Source: Siderastrea siderea
Lineage: Eukaryota > Cnidaria > Anthozoa > Scleractinia > Rhizangiidae
DNA length: 64,000 nucleotides
Reading direction: 5' to 3'
NCBI GenBank assembly: GCA_964030785.1
Contig: OZ034967.1
Location: 64,217,742 to 64,281,741, forward strand
The notes under the pieces are model-generated. The model searched no databases and was not told the origin of the DNA. It saw only the letters and a list, made by a program, of their open reading frames with translations. Within the stretch, counting starts at the first letter, position 1, and the number at the start of each line of letters is the position of its first letter. The translations under genes and the position numbers were made by a program. This document shows positions 1 to 12,250 of the stretch, piece by piece.

Positions 1-448
1 TTTTTTTATTAAATGTTTAAGCAATCGTTTTAAGAGAGGAAATTTCTTCACCCCTTGGTCCCACAGTGACAAGCATCTAGCTTCTACTTACAATATCATT
101 CACTACTTGGAGCGCTTACCATTTGTATGGAAAACCCGGTAATTCCGGGGAGAATTCAAATGGAACGATTCATCCCGGTGGAATGTTTTCGGAAAAAAAG
201 GTAATACCTTCCGAGGTATTCCTTTTTGTCGCTTTTACCAGAATTCTCGGCAATTTCTGTACCATTTGTCCACGGTTACCAGCGCCAGACTATTTCCGAG
301 AAGACAGTGATGCCCAAGACGGCGGATCCTAGTGCTGAATCTTCACTGTTCCAAACCGTTCGTGACGTGACAGTTGTTTTATTATCGCGGCTACTGCTGA
401 CAGATTTCTTGCAACACAATTGTAACACTCAAGGTTAGAAAGATTTAA
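1..448. other. Non-coding stretch, no gene seen
   Basis: No credible coding region. The stretch contains short inverted motifs around AATTCCGG, similar in style to those inside the TTAA element near 9.9-10.2 kb, so it is probably old transposon-derived DNA. Confidence 0.4.
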
Positions 449-1970
449 GGTATCAGGGTACCCCAAATGACAACATTGCGTTTTCACCGTTTGAGTGTCA
501 GGCGTTTCACAAGGACCCTAGCAAACTATATATTTTCTGAAAGCTTAATAATTGAAGATTAAGAAAACGTATTTAGATAAAGAAAAAAGACGTCTGTGTC
601 GAAGATAAAGACTACGTTTTTAAAAAGTACGTCGTTCACAAAATCGGTTCCGCTCCAGTCGAGAATGATCTGGAGAGAAAGACGAACATCGCGCCGAATT
701 CTTCACACCTTTGTCTCAAAAACCGTGTCTCCGAATTTTCGTATCTGGCCTGGTTCATTTTCTGCACTCAGTTTAACTTTGAAGTTCTAAGAAACACCTC
801 TCCTCTTTCTTTTACGGCTCATAACTTTTGAATGAAAGCAAAAACTAAAATTCGGAGACACGGTTTTGGTGTCAAATTATGTGGCAACATTGTCGCGAAA
901 TTTGAGCTAAAATGGTTGAAAACTCGCTGAACGCGAACTTAAAATGTGCGCCCAATTTCTTGAAAAATTAGTTTCGAGAAAAAGGCCAAAATATGATTTG
1001 GAAACTTTTTCCGGTCTGAGGAGATTAAAACACCTAGGTGTCAGGATAATTACCTGCGGTGGACAGAGGGGAGGCTCAACTTACCGCCTTACAACAATAG
1101 CACAAACATGCCGACAAGAATTGTGTCAAATTCTGCGTGTTTTTATGTTGGAAAGCGACTTTCGTTGAGTACGAGTGCCGTTCAAAGGGTTTTCAAACGC
1201 AATAAACGGAAATTTTAAAGTCATAATATCACGTCGGCTGTAAAATGCCGAAGGCATCATCATTTGAGCTGGGTAAGACTACCCGAGCTGCCGGGACCTG
1301 AAAGACGAAAGGAAAGGCGAAAGGAAAGCACATTGAAATCTGCGAAGAAGCCGCCACGTGTTCGGCTCAACATCTAAGAGAGAACATCCTCTCAGAAATG
1401 CGAGCAATTGGGAAAAAATAAACTTCTTTATTACTGGAGGCTTCTTTATTACTTTCCTGGACATGCCGTCTTTTGCGCCAAGTTGATTCTTTGATACATC
1501 TGGCTTAATAGAAATGTTATGGAATTTGAATGGATGGATTGTTTCTCGCCGTTCGCGTTACGAAAAGCGAGCTGGCAGTCGAAGCTTATCACACTGACAA
1601 GTGAGGAGTCAGGAAGCGCAAGTAATTCCTCAACGCTCGATCTCTTCTCTCTCTCACTCTCTTTCACAGATATGATCGAAGCCACTGAAAACACACTCGA
1701 AATAAGCGGGAGCTGCTACGCAATCGATCGCCTGTCAATACATCGGGGCCCTGTTATGTCACATGCTATTTTGAGCATTGTTGACAGATGACTGTCAAAA
1801 CATGATTAGAGAAAATTAATGCCACAAATCGTTTTTCGTCCATAACATTGCGTAGAAACAATCTTTTTTTCTGAAACTTTTTGTAAAAGATAGGTTTGAA
1901 TAATATCTATCTGAAAATGACAGAAATGTATTTTTCGAAAACATGGTCAATTTTGGGGTACCATGATACC
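449..1970. mobile_element. Non-autonomous DNA transposon with TTAA target duplication
   Basis: TTAA at 445-448 and at 1971-1974 flanks inverted ends. The first 19 bases (GGTATCAGGGTACCCCAAA) match the reverse complement of the last 19 with one mismatch. TTAA duplication is typical of piggyBac and Kolobok superfamilies. No transposase is seen inside. An internal inverted repeat (CCGTGTCTCCGAATTTT near 720-740 and its complement near 845-865) lies within it. Confidence 0.6.
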
Positions 1971-1974
1971 TTAA

Positions 1975-4399
1975 GCTTTGGCCGTCGGTACTTGTGTTTT
2001 ACTTTTGCTTTCATGATTCGTGCTTTTGAGCTTGATGGCGCTGGAAAACACTTGCATCCAAAACTTTGAATCAAATGATATGGCTGAATCCGTTCTGTTT
2101 TCTTGGTGAGAAAAAGTGCAATTCCATTTGTCCAAAAAAAAAAAATCCACCGAAGATTCCACTCAAATGGTAAGCGCTCTCGATCAAACCTGATACAGGA
2201 ATGAAAGTTAAAACGCAAAGTGTTCTCGTATTGGCTTGGTCTGTTCGGTTTTGTGTCAAAAAAGGAAATTCTTCGTTTATTTCTATCTGAAATCATAGCC
2301 TGTTTCATATAAAAATTCAAGAATACTACTCTCTTGAATGTTCTACATAAACTCATAGTTAATAAAATAATCTGGTAAAGAAGCTCAGCGAAGTCCTGTC
2401 TTTTTTTTTGTTACCGTTTTTAGCCTTGACCGTGCACAAACAACAATAGGTTTTGAATTTTACATGAGCAACTAAACAATAAAAATGTTACTGTTTAGTT
2501 ATTCAGCCACTGTGTGCAAACTCAAAACAAACGACTGCTGGCGATCATACTGCTTTCAACATAAATTGCAGCGCCTTTGATATGGCCTTAAAAACTAGCA
2601 AGGTTTCATAACCAGTCCCTATACTAAGAACTATGATAAACTGTAGTCTACTGAAACCCAAAACCTCGTTTATAATAACGCCCTGATCAAAAATTCAGCA
2701 AAGCAGACCCGTAGGTTGGTTGACTTTAATGTTTCAATTGCTGTTTGAATATATTTTTTCTATTAAGTATTGAGAGTAGCAAAAAGTACCTTGTCAATTT
2801 ACATCCTTGTGGGTGAGCAAAGAAACAAAAGAATCTGCACATTAATTATGTCAACAGGCTGCCGTTGTCGTCATGTTTTGGGAATAAACCTGCTGCTTTA
2901 TTGCGACAGTTATTTAATTTTCGCACAAAGCAAGCAGATTTATTGTGGGTAGGTATTAGGATACACGCGTGCGACAAACTGCTGTCCTTAGCCAGCTTAG
3001 CCTCCTTACGCGAAACTTTTGGTCTGTAAGAAAAGCTTTTCTAAGTGTCGAAGCGGCGAATTTGACCCATAAAGAAACCAGGTTTAAAAGCCATGGAATA
3101 ACTTTGTCGTTAGCCGGCCGTCGCCAACATAGCACAAAGACAGAGATATTCTTTAAAGGCCCATGTACACGTCACATTTCACGGTTTTTCTTTCAGAAAT
3201 GATTACCCTACACGCCAGGTTGTCGTAACGACCTTCGCTAATTTTCTCATTTACACCGTAAGAAGCAACGACATGTAAACTTCAGCGATAACTAAACAAT
3301 AAAATGTCAGCAACAACTTTTGCCTCGCTAATATTTGACAAATTTTCTCATCTACACGAGCGAATAAAATTTATCAAAGAAAATTTGTCATCGATAATTT
3401 ACTCGTGAACATGGGGCTTAAAAGTCTTGAATTATAAATCAATATGATATTGTGTTTTTCAATGAGGCTGTTGAGGTGCATTTTCCTTTTGACACCACTC
3501 TTCGACTTTCTTTGGGGCAGAATGAATTAAACATTTTTATCACTTCTTAAGTACCTCTGATGTACCATTTTTATAGCAATTTTTCTTGACATCCTTGTTT
3601 TTTTTTCAGTGTGTGGAAAGGATTAATTTAACTGAAGCTGACCTAGCAAATGAATGCAAATGTGCGCGTTAGTAAGAAATTTTGCCGCATTGTGAAGTGA
3701 ACATTTTTTAATACTGTAATTGTTTTCGACGGTTCAATGACTCCTGACTCGAAAAGGATGGTTAATAGTTTGCACAATCGAAAACATCTCTTGAAACTCA
3801 TTACCGATAAATATTTTTCGTAACATTAGTATTTGAAGTGCCTTTACTAATTGTTGAAACTAACCGAAAGTACCGGAGAAATATTTAGAAATAATGGGCA
3901 TTGACTAGTGAATCACGTCCAACTACAGCTGTGACTTTGTGTTAAAAATAGTCGAGAAATAATATTCAGTATTAAACGACGGCAAATAAAATAATTATGT
4001 GTTAATTTTTGCGTTGCGTAGAATGGAAAAATCGTTGGGTTTGTAAAACTATTATATACGTATTACATGTATAAACATAATTTTAATCATAATCAACATC
4101 TTAATTAAAAGCAAAAAAATAAATACTTATATATTTGCATATTTTAGGTTATCAGTTAAAGAGAAATATCGGAGAAAAAGAGCGAAAACTCATCATCTTT
4201 TTTGCGCTTATTCCATGTTAAGTTCTAAGTAGTTGCCAAGTACAGAATATTGTTGTCTATACCCAGCAAAACCTGCTTAACGCAATGTCGCTCGCATAAC
4301 ACGTTAGAAAGATAAAAATTTGCGTAATCAAACAATGTGAAATTCTTAGCGACGATATTTTAAATTTTATTTATTGATGAAAACGCAAAAGTCCCTTGA
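1975..4399. other. Non-coding stretch, no gene seen
   Basis: AT-rich sequence with no ORF that looks conserved and no structure I could assign. Confidence 0.4.
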
Positions 4400-4650
4400 G
4401 TGGGGGCGCAGTGGTGTAGTGGTCAGCGCGTTGTACTTTGGATCTGAAGGTCGCTGGTTCGAGGCCCAGTCCCTGCCAGCCGTTTGTTTCCTTAGACAAG
4501 AAACTTTACTCCACATTGTCTCTCACCACACATGCAGTACCGTCCACATAATGCTGGGTGTAACCCTGCGATGGACTAGCATCCCATCCAGGGGGGAGTA
4601 GCAATACTCTCCGCCGTGTAGGCCTCCTTGGCTCTTTGCCGCTTTACTTT
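4400..4650 (+). repeat. tRNA-derived SINE
   Basis: The head has RNA polymerase III promoter boxes of a tRNA: an A box (GTGTAGTGGTCAGCGCG, near 4412-4430) and a B box (GGTTCGAGGCCC, near 4457-4468). It is followed by a body with GCGATGGACTAGCATCCCATC, close to the conserved central domain found in many metazoan SINEs. It is not a functional tRNA gene: no cloverleaf with a 3' acceptor arm can be closed. Confidence 0.7.
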
Positions 4651-5217
4651 AACTTAATATTCTCGTGGTAATTTGCATTAAACATGTTATGGAAACACGA
4701 CATTGCTTATCAGATTGTTAAATAGTGTTTATTAGTTTATTGTCGTGAAATAAGACTAGATAAAAAAAAAATCGTAGCGACGCGGCCGTAGTTTTGATTG
4801 CACTCCAAGAGCAAAAAGTCTGGCGAAAAAGTGACCACGGATAAAGAGACAGTTCACGCTTTCGGACCTTTAAGTCCCGCGAGTATTCACGTTTTGGTCA
4901 ATTTGATTTTTTTAGGCGAAACCCACTGTTTCGGAGTCTAATTTAATGAATGGTTACTATACAAAATTAAGGCTTGATGTATTTTCTTACGTATAATTCC
5001 TAAGCTTAAAGCGTCAGAAAAATGTTTCCTAACTCTGGATGGAGGGCTTGTTTTATTAGCTAATCTATCTATTGTACCTTTTTTTGTACCTTTCCTTTTA
5101 ACTATCTATATATGTAAATATTCATTTTTTTTCCTTTTGTCTTATTTTCTAGTACTTTATTCGTGTCCCCAATTATTTTGTTAAAAGCTAAACACCTTGA
5201 TACTTAAATAAATTCTG

Positions 5218-5261
<44 letters not shown>

Positions 5262-5290
5262 GCTGCTACTACTACTATCATTACTACTAC
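4651..5290 (+). repeat. Probable LINE 3' end with (TAC)n tail
   Basis: The stretch ends in an AATAAA-like signal (aaataaattctg) directly followed by a (TAC)n/(CTA)n run from about 5217 to 5276. The intact tail of the next LINE (7910-7972) has the same layout, so this is probably the 3' untranslated end of another truncated LINE. No coding sequence is recognised. Confidence 0.4.
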
Positions 5291-5356
5291 CATTAGAAAA
5301 AGAAAAAGAACAGCTTAAGAGATCAAGAGGTAACTGAGCAAGAAATACGTCAAGCG

Positions 5357-7805
5357 ATGAAGAAATTGAAGAATAAGAAATCGGCATTTGTTGACAAAAT
5401 AAGAAATGAAATGATCAAAGCGAGCCTTGAATCGCTTATGCCTATTTACATCAAACTTTTTAATCTCATTTTACAATCTGGAAAAATGCCAGATATTTGG
5501 TGTCAAGGCCTTATAACCCCAATCTACAAATCGGGCGACAAGAGTGATCCAACAAACTATCGAGGCATATGTGTATCGAGTTGCCTTGGAAAACTGTTTT
5601 GTTCCGTTTTAAATCAAAGACTATACTTGTATTTTAGAGAAAACAAGATATTACACAATTCCCAAACTGGCTTTGTACCTAAAAATCGTACTGCAGACCA
5701 TGTTTTCACTCTAAGGACCCTAATAGATAAATATGTCCACTACCATAAGGAAAAAGTCTATGCTTGTTTCGTAGATTTTCGTAAAGCTTTCGAATCTGTT
5801 TGGCACGAGGGATTGTTTTACAAGGTGCTCAAAATCAACATAGGAGGACAGTTCTACAATCTGATCAAAAGCCTTTATTGCAATTCAACATGTTCCATTA
5901 GAATCGGAGAAAACAAAACTCGATCTTTCTCATACTCAAGAGCTGTACGTCAAGGCTGTATTTTAAGTCCGCTTTTATTTAACCTCTATATAAACAATTT
6001 GCCGTATTTATTCGAAAACACACTGTCTGATCCATTTGTTCTTCCAAATGGAACAAAAACAAATTCACTATTGTATGCAGATGATTTGATCATCCTATCA
6101 AGATCCAAAACAGGATTACAAAACTGTTTAAACACCCTCTCTTCATATTGCAAAACATGGATGCTAAAAGTCAATCCCAAGAAAACAAAAATAATGATAT
6201 TCCAAAAACGCCCAAGGAAATCCGTTGACAACAACTTCAACATAGGCACCGAGCCAATTGAAATTGTTCAAAAATGCACCTATTTAGGTACACGTTTAAT
6301 TCCGACGGGAAAATTTACACTTGCAGTCGAACACTTGAAAGAAAAAGCCGTGCACGCCTTTGCTAGTATACGAAAACAAACACTTCTCAATAGACTTAAT
6401 TCCAATACCGCATCTCAGATTTTTGACACAATGATATTTCCGATCTTAAGCTACAACAGTGAGATATCAAATGAGGGATGTACACTAAGCAGAATTTTAA
6501 AGCATGGGATCAGTTCCCCAATAGAAAAAATTCATCTCAAATTTTGTAAACACTACTTAGAAGTAAACAATAAGGCCTCTAACGTAGCTTGCAGAGCCGA
6601 ACTTGGAAGATTTACCACTAATAATCCCAATTAATCAGAAAATTATGAAATATTTTGTTTATCTAAACAACAAAGATAATGACTCTATAGTCAAACAATC
6701 TTTCCTCATGTCGAAGAATCTACATTTTATTAATAACTCCAGATTTTATTCCAATTTTATGAACTTGATAGAACAATATCATCTATCCAATTTAGATCCT
6801 GAATCTTTAGATAATGATAGAATTAGGCGATATACAACTAATATGAAAGAGAAATATATATCCTCCTGGCGACACAGCCTTGAACATTCAATTAAATTAG
6901 AATTTTATTAAGTTTTTAAAGATGAATACGTTACATCTGATTATTTAAACCAGTTAAGAAACTTTCAGTGATGAAAGACGAAATTTAGTGAAGTTTAGAG
7001 TAAGTAATCACAAACTTATGATTGAACTAGGTCGATATCAAACTGATCATATGCCCAGAGAAACTAGATTATGCCCATTGTGTAAATCTAATCAAGTAGA
7101 AAATGAAACTTATTTCTTGTTGCAATGTAGCAAATACTCTCTGCAGAGGCAGACATTCTTCAATCGAATCAATGAAATAATACCTGATATTGAAAGGAAA
7201 TCAACCTCAGAAAGCATAAACTTCTCATGAACTCTAACGACTATCATGTGAATAAGCTAGTAAATATATATTATTTGCCGGCCGGGAGGTCCGTATTGAG
7301 AAAAACTGTGCCAGAGGTCTTGAGTACGGCCCGAGGCCGGAGGCCGAGGGCCGTGCTCAAGACCGAGGGCACAGTTTTTCTCAATACGGACCGACCAAGG
7401 CCGGCAAATAATATTTTTATTTTTTTCTTGTTGTTTTTCAAAAGTTAAACGTGTCTTGTTGTTTTCGGAAAGCAACGTTTTGCAAGCTCGCGTAAAATGA
7501 ACCATGAAACGAAGCCGTTTGTGACACCAGAGCAGCAAAATACGCTTTTTTACTCTGTTAAAACTCAGAAATCACAGGAAGCAATATAACTAAAAGAAAC
7601 CCCTTTATTTTCCCAAATTTCGATACATGTAGCTACCTCCCCGCGGTCAAGATCGGAAAATTCCGCCCGCTCCCGGAACCAATCAGATTGCAGGATTTGG
7701 TTCATCTTGCCCGCTCACGCGCTGAGAAAAAAATAATGAAGTTTATTTCATTGTGTATGAATATACGTGATACATTGTTATTATCAAGTGAAAGTGATGT
7801 AACTT
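5357..7805 (+). pseudogene. 5'-truncated, frameshifted LINE reverse transcriptase
   Basis: Non-LTR retrotransposon ORF2 remnant. Frame 1 (5357-6634, ~425 aa) is a reverse transcriptase. It shows a fingers region (LITPIYKSGDKSDPTNYRGI), motif A with VDFRKAFESV, a RQGCILSPLLFNLYIN block, the catalytic YADD box (LLYADDLIIL) and the thumb motif with KTKIMIF. The protein continues in shifted frames at 6603-6911 and 6988-7230; the last part has a C-terminal zinc-knuckle-like CPLC..C segment typical of CR1/L2-type elements. The final codons are interrupted by a palindromic element (about 7262-7735) and resume at about 7735, ending at a TAA near 7803-7805. The endonuclease domain is missing. It is a dead copy. 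Confidence 0.85.
7262..7735. mobile_element. Palindrome-bearing non-autonomous element (copy 1)
   Basis: One end is a long near-perfect hairpin: ATTATTTGCCGGCC near 7270 pairs with GGCCGGCAAATAAT near 7400, and the arms contain GGTCCGTATTGAGAAAAAC. It interrupts the LINE reading frame, so its limits follow from where the LINE peptide stops and resumes. A longer copy in opposite orientation lies at about 51444-52097. This copy lacks about 200 bp of the centre found there. Confidence 0.7.
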
Positions 7806-7919
7806 AATTAGGTTCATTAGCATAATATTAGAGTAGTATTAGTCTTCTTTTGTTATTAATTTCTATAAATATGCTTTTGCAATACTGTAAAATCTTGCGG
7901 TCATGCAAATAAAGCAATT

Positions 7920-7969
<50 letters not shown>

Positions 7970-7972
7970 TTT
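7736..7972 (+). repeat. LINE 3' end and (TAC)n tail
   Basis: Last codons and 3' untranslated end of the LINE above, with aaataaag at about 7908 followed by a (TAC)n/(CTA)n run to about 7969. Confidence 0.6.
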
Positions 7973-8066
7973 AACAAGCAGAAAAGAATAAAAAGAGTCG
8001 TCTTTGTGTCTGATTTTCAGCATTCAGCTTCTTCTAAACCAGGAGACAAACTATCCAGAAGACAAA

Positions 8067-9554
8067 ATGGTACAAAATGGCACAGTTTGTGGGCTGCCAG
8101 GTTGGGTTGGCATTCCAAGGAACGACACGGCTGCCTATATCAACGACATTCTACTCGCTGGTGTCAATGGATCCTGTGCCATTTTTGCTTTCATTAATAA
8201 CCTGGCCATTATTTTTGCTGTCATCAAGAAACCGTCCTTGCAAAGACCCAGCAACATCATGCTGTGTAGCCTGGCCTTCGTAGATTGTCTCACAGGAGTC
8301 TCTGCTCAACCAATGTTTGTCGTGTGGCGATTTTTCCTTCAAAAAGCACAGCAGTCGTGTTTAAACCAAGTAGATATTTTTGATGTGTATTACACGTTAC
8401 ATTTCTTTACAGTCGGCTTGTCTTTTGTCATGGTTGTGATCATTAGTTTTGATCGCCATTATGCTCTGTCGAGACCTTTGGTATACGCTACTAACGCCAC
8501 CAAAAAAGGTTAGCTCTTTTGTTAATCTGATATATCTAATTGTTCTAATTTGAGCATCCATTTAGGGTATAGAGTAATCTTGTAAGGGTAACGTAAAGTT
8601 GACAATTGTGATTCTTAACCCTAACTGTTCTTATGTTTGCTTGTAAGGGTACACTTTTTACAGTTTAAATTATGTGAAATAACCTTTCATTACATACTTT
8701 TCAAAATAGCATACAAATATACTTTACAATTAACTATTTTTCTTCTCTTGTGCCATCATACACTTTTTACTTTCAATATAAGAGTTGTATTCCGACATTT
8801 TTTGGGCAACCTGTCCCATAACAACTAAAATAGTGAATTCTGTCATTGCGAGACAGGTTCGAGGAAACATATTACACCACACAACGCCTGATAAGTTGGT
8901 CGCCGCAGTCGTTGCTATACTTTGAACCGTGTTTTTTTCACAACGATTGCACGCAGCTGTCAAACGTTTTTACCAGCGTCTCAAGAGCTGCATTTTTTGA
9001 AGCGATCAGGTGCTCTACACATACGTGTGTTCCATCATTTACATACTTTTATTGTGATCATTGCCCATAAATAACCTAAATTTCGCTTTTCTGCAGGCGC
9101 TATAAAGGCTGCCATCATCGCCATCGTGATTTGGTCGCTGTATACAGTGCTGGTTCGCGTTCATGTTATCCTTCCTGCTCGTGCCCGCTTCATTGCTCAT
9201 GTGGTCTGTTTTGTGGTTTTTCTCGTGGTCCCAACTGTCAATCATATAAGAATGCTGTTTGCGATTCGTCGTCTAAACTCTCAGCTGGGTGATGCTGTTG
9301 CCTCACAACAGATGTCAGTGATATTGCAGCGAGAGAAGACAGTAGCTCTTGACATGTGGATTGTCGCAATTTTGCTCTTGACGTCTCTGGTGCCAGCATT
9401 TCTGGTGAAGATTATTCAATCACGATATCCTCGAGCGTATTCCATTATGTCGCCGTGGGCTCTAACAGTGACGTTTATGACTTCATCCATTAATCCACTC
9501 TTTTACCTTGGGCGAAACAGAAAACTTAGAAAAGCAGTGAAATCTTTGATTTAA
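8067..9554 (+). CDS. Class A (rhodopsin-like) GPCR 1, two exons, intact
   Basis: Seven-helix G-protein-coupled receptor of the plasma membrane; ligand unknown. Exon 1 (8067-8508) encodes the N-terminus with an N-glycosylation site and TM1-TM4. It has the TM2 Asp in SLAFVDCLTG, the TM3 Cys, and [10 protein letters not shown] as the DRY equivalent. Exon 2 (9097-9554) encodes TM5-TM7, with NPLFY as the NPxxY motif and a short basic tail. Splice sites GT (8509) and AG (9096) give a phase-1 intron of 588 bp and a 299-residue protein. The start has an ACAAA-ATG context shared by the paralogues at 19843 and 23772. The very short C-tail and DRH variant are typical of expanded cnidarian receptor families (inference). 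Confidence 0.88.
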
Positions 9555-10454
9555 CCCTTGGACATACAAGAGGCATGTGGATACCACCCCCCATAAGGTT
9601 TTTTTTTTCTTGAATTTTTGTAGATGATTTATCATCTGCACCTACCTTTATCAGCAGCTGTAAGCGTATCCCTTAAACACATTTGGACATAGGCTTGGTG
9701 AGAATCAGTTGCTATGGTTACGAGATATGACGTCATGAATAGTAGGCAGTCAAGCCATTCTTGAATAAAAAATGCGTGTTTTTCGCCATTTTAGGTGAAG
9801 AAAGCACATAATGTTTGCAAAAAGCAGCAAAGTGTTAAAATTATGTCATATTCTAGCGGCGCTTTTCATTCGACCAAAATATTCCGATTTAATATTTCGA
9901 AATTTTCACATGGCAAATACAAGAGTAAATCGGGAAATTTTCCGGTCGATTATACAAGCGCAGTTAGATCGAACTGTTCCATTCAGTTTCGGACGGCAAT
10001 TTTTAGGAATTACGGCAGAGAGGTACTGGAAACCGAACTTTCTTTCGAATAATACCGTAATTTCCGTTGTTCCGATTTTCCGGAACGCTAGGACAACCTC
10101 GCGAGATATACGGAAAATTCTGGAAGTTTGTTCCATACGCCTCTCCACCCGGAATTTCCCGAATTTTTGGTTGAGTGGAAAGCGGCCTAGATGTCTAGCA
10201 TCAATCATTTTAATTTCCGGCTGCTTTTTTTTTTTGTTTTTGAAAATTTCTAATGTTGCGGAAAATCCGAGATGGCGGCCATCTTGAATGACATCACATG
10301 CCCCCAGCTCCCCCGCAACCTATAATATGATCTTCATCTAAAACCTTTTCCAAATATTGCAACACAGCAAAAGCTCCAGGGGGTGGGGACGGTCTATCAA
10401 CCCCTTCCTTCTTGTACCACGGTAAGGGGGTGAATTTGCTTGTATGGCCGAGGC
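9555..10454. mobile_element. TTAA-flanked non-autonomous element at the GPCR 1 stop codon
   Basis: TTAA at 9551-9554 and 10455-10458 flanks ends that match: CCCTTGGACATACAAG on the left and the reverse complement of CTTGTATGGCCGAGGC on the right. Related in inverted orientation to the element at 16733-17292, sharing CATCTTGAATGACATCA and GGTTACGAGATATGACGTCAT. It is about 340 bp longer than that copy, with an extra central stretch rich in AATTCCGG-like motifs (about 9790-10230). No transposase. Confidence 0.65.
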
Positions 10455-10458
10455 TTAA

Positions 10459-11640
10459 TTAACTCTTCGCTTTCCCAGGATTATCTAACTGTAAAACCTC
10501 TTACGACTAACAACACAGCATTGCTGAGTGCTGCAGGATTTACTTTTGCGGCAAAGCGGCAAAGGTGGCTTCTGTAGTGTTTTAGTTAACGATTGATGCA
10601 TGCTATCAATATCAAATGATGTAATCCGCTATGTAACCAAGTGATCTGACTTTATGTATAAATTGTGATCAACTGTATATTTAGAAGCATTGCAATAAAC
10701 CGTTCAATGAGATAACAGCTCTCACTATTCTCTGTAGAAGAATAAAAACCCATAAGTCAAACTGGACAGCTTCCTTTTCAACAACAATCGTCACTATATA
10801 CATGGGAGGCTTATGGGAGGGCGGGGGCAGTCCACTGTAGTAACTAATTCCCTTTAATTTCTTTTTGAAGACAACAAAAACTCTTATTAACCCTTTGCAG
10901 GCTAAATTAAGTTTGGAGATTTAGAAACTTTTAGTATATGAAAATCTGGAAAATCTGCAAAATATTCAATTTAAAACATTTGAGTACCACATTTTCGGAG
11001 CGTTTACAACAATAAACGTACTTTAAGGGATGACATTCAAAAAATTATTGGCGTCTCTTAACAGGTGTCAGATGAAATCCAAGATGACAGCTGATTTTGT
11101 TTTGGCGTGGGAAGTCTGGGAACTAAGATTTGAGAATCCTCTGATTAGAATTGGTTGATTGTTTTCATGGCCGATATATCGGCCATCCGGTCACAAATGG
11201 TTAAGGTACATGATTTGGAGCATTACGGCCAAAGAAATTACGTTTTGAAATGGGAATTTAATTTATGTCATTAGAAATGTGTCATCTACTTTTTTTTTAT
11301 TTTATGTTTGAAATTACTAAAAAACGACCTCAGTTTTGAGACAGATGTATTCTTGACTATTTTGCCATGTCCTTATCCGATTTCACTTGCGCGAACGGTC
11401 CCATGATGCAGGAGGTGCAACGTGAATTTCATTTAAGTATGAACTTATGGGTTTTTGAATAGAATTATTCAAAAATGATTCTCTGTCCACTATTTTGTGT
11501 TTGCTCATTCATAAAAGTAGGTCAAAGCACAGTCCTAAGATAACAGCATCTAATTTGCACAAGCATCAGTTCAGGGAGATGTCGGCAATTAATTGTTTCC
11601 AATATTGACTGTCGGGTTCATCTCTTTGGGCAATTGTCGA
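10459..11640. other. Non-coding stretch
   Basis: No gene seen. TTAA at 10887-10890 followed by CCCTTTG, and ACAAATGG followed by TTAA at 11201-11204, hint at another small TTAA element, but the ends match poorly. An ATATAT-centred palindrome (GGCCGATATATCGGCC) lies at about 11169-11184. Confidence 0.35.
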
Positions 11641-11649
11641 TGTTTCTTG

Positions 11650-12250
11650 TCCTAGAAGTTTTCAATAGTAGTAATCTTTTAAGCAAAGTAGTTGTCGTTT
11701 TAAAGCTATTTTACCCGAAAAGCTTCTAAAAACAGTTTTGTGAGTTCCTCCAATTAAAGTGCCCAAATTTAAACATTTCGCAGCGGCAAAACTTATGGCA
11801 TTGTTCAAAGCATTTCTGGTGTTTGTTTTGTTTTCAATCTCGATGGTCTCCAGCTAGGTAGGGAACGAAATTTAATTTTTTTTTTTAGCAAAATATAAGC
11901 AAGGCAGTTGTCGGCTTAAAGCTATTTTATCCGAATTAAAAGCTTCATGTCTGAAAACTGTCTGTGCATTTATCAAAGCGCCCGAATTTATACATTTCGC
12001 GGCCGCAAAATTTATGTCTCAGTTTTCAGCATGTTTTGGTTTGTGTTTTTTTTCCAATGTCGATGGTCTCTAGTTAGAGATCGAAATAAAAGTTATTGAA
12101 GTAACTATAAGAGGGGCAGTTTTCAATTTAAGCTATTTTAACCCATGAGCTTCCTAAGACAGTTTTTGTGTGTTCCTCAAAGCTCCCGAATTTATATACT
12201 TCGCGGCCGCGGAACCTACGTGATAATCTCGATAGTTTACAGATGCTTGG
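11650..12250. repeat. Three diverged tandem repeats of about 220-230 bp
   Basis: Each unit contains, in order, AAGC(A/G)A near a TTTAAGCTATTTTA(A/C/T)CC block, an AAGCTTC segment, a CCCGAATTTATACATTTCGC(GG) block and TCGATGGTCTC or a close variant. Units start at about 11680, 11895 and 12110. No coding potential seen. Confidence 0.55.

Noticed and set aside
4400..4475. tRNA gene
   Set aside because: A and B boxes are present but no closed acceptor stem; followed by a SINE body.
5181..5387. Poly-Ser ORF on the minus strand
   Set aside because: Translation of a (TAC)n microsatellite.
9811..10287. 158-codon ORF as a host gene
   Set aside because: Lies inside a TTAA-flanked non-autonomous element and has no domain; its antisense ORF is equally long.
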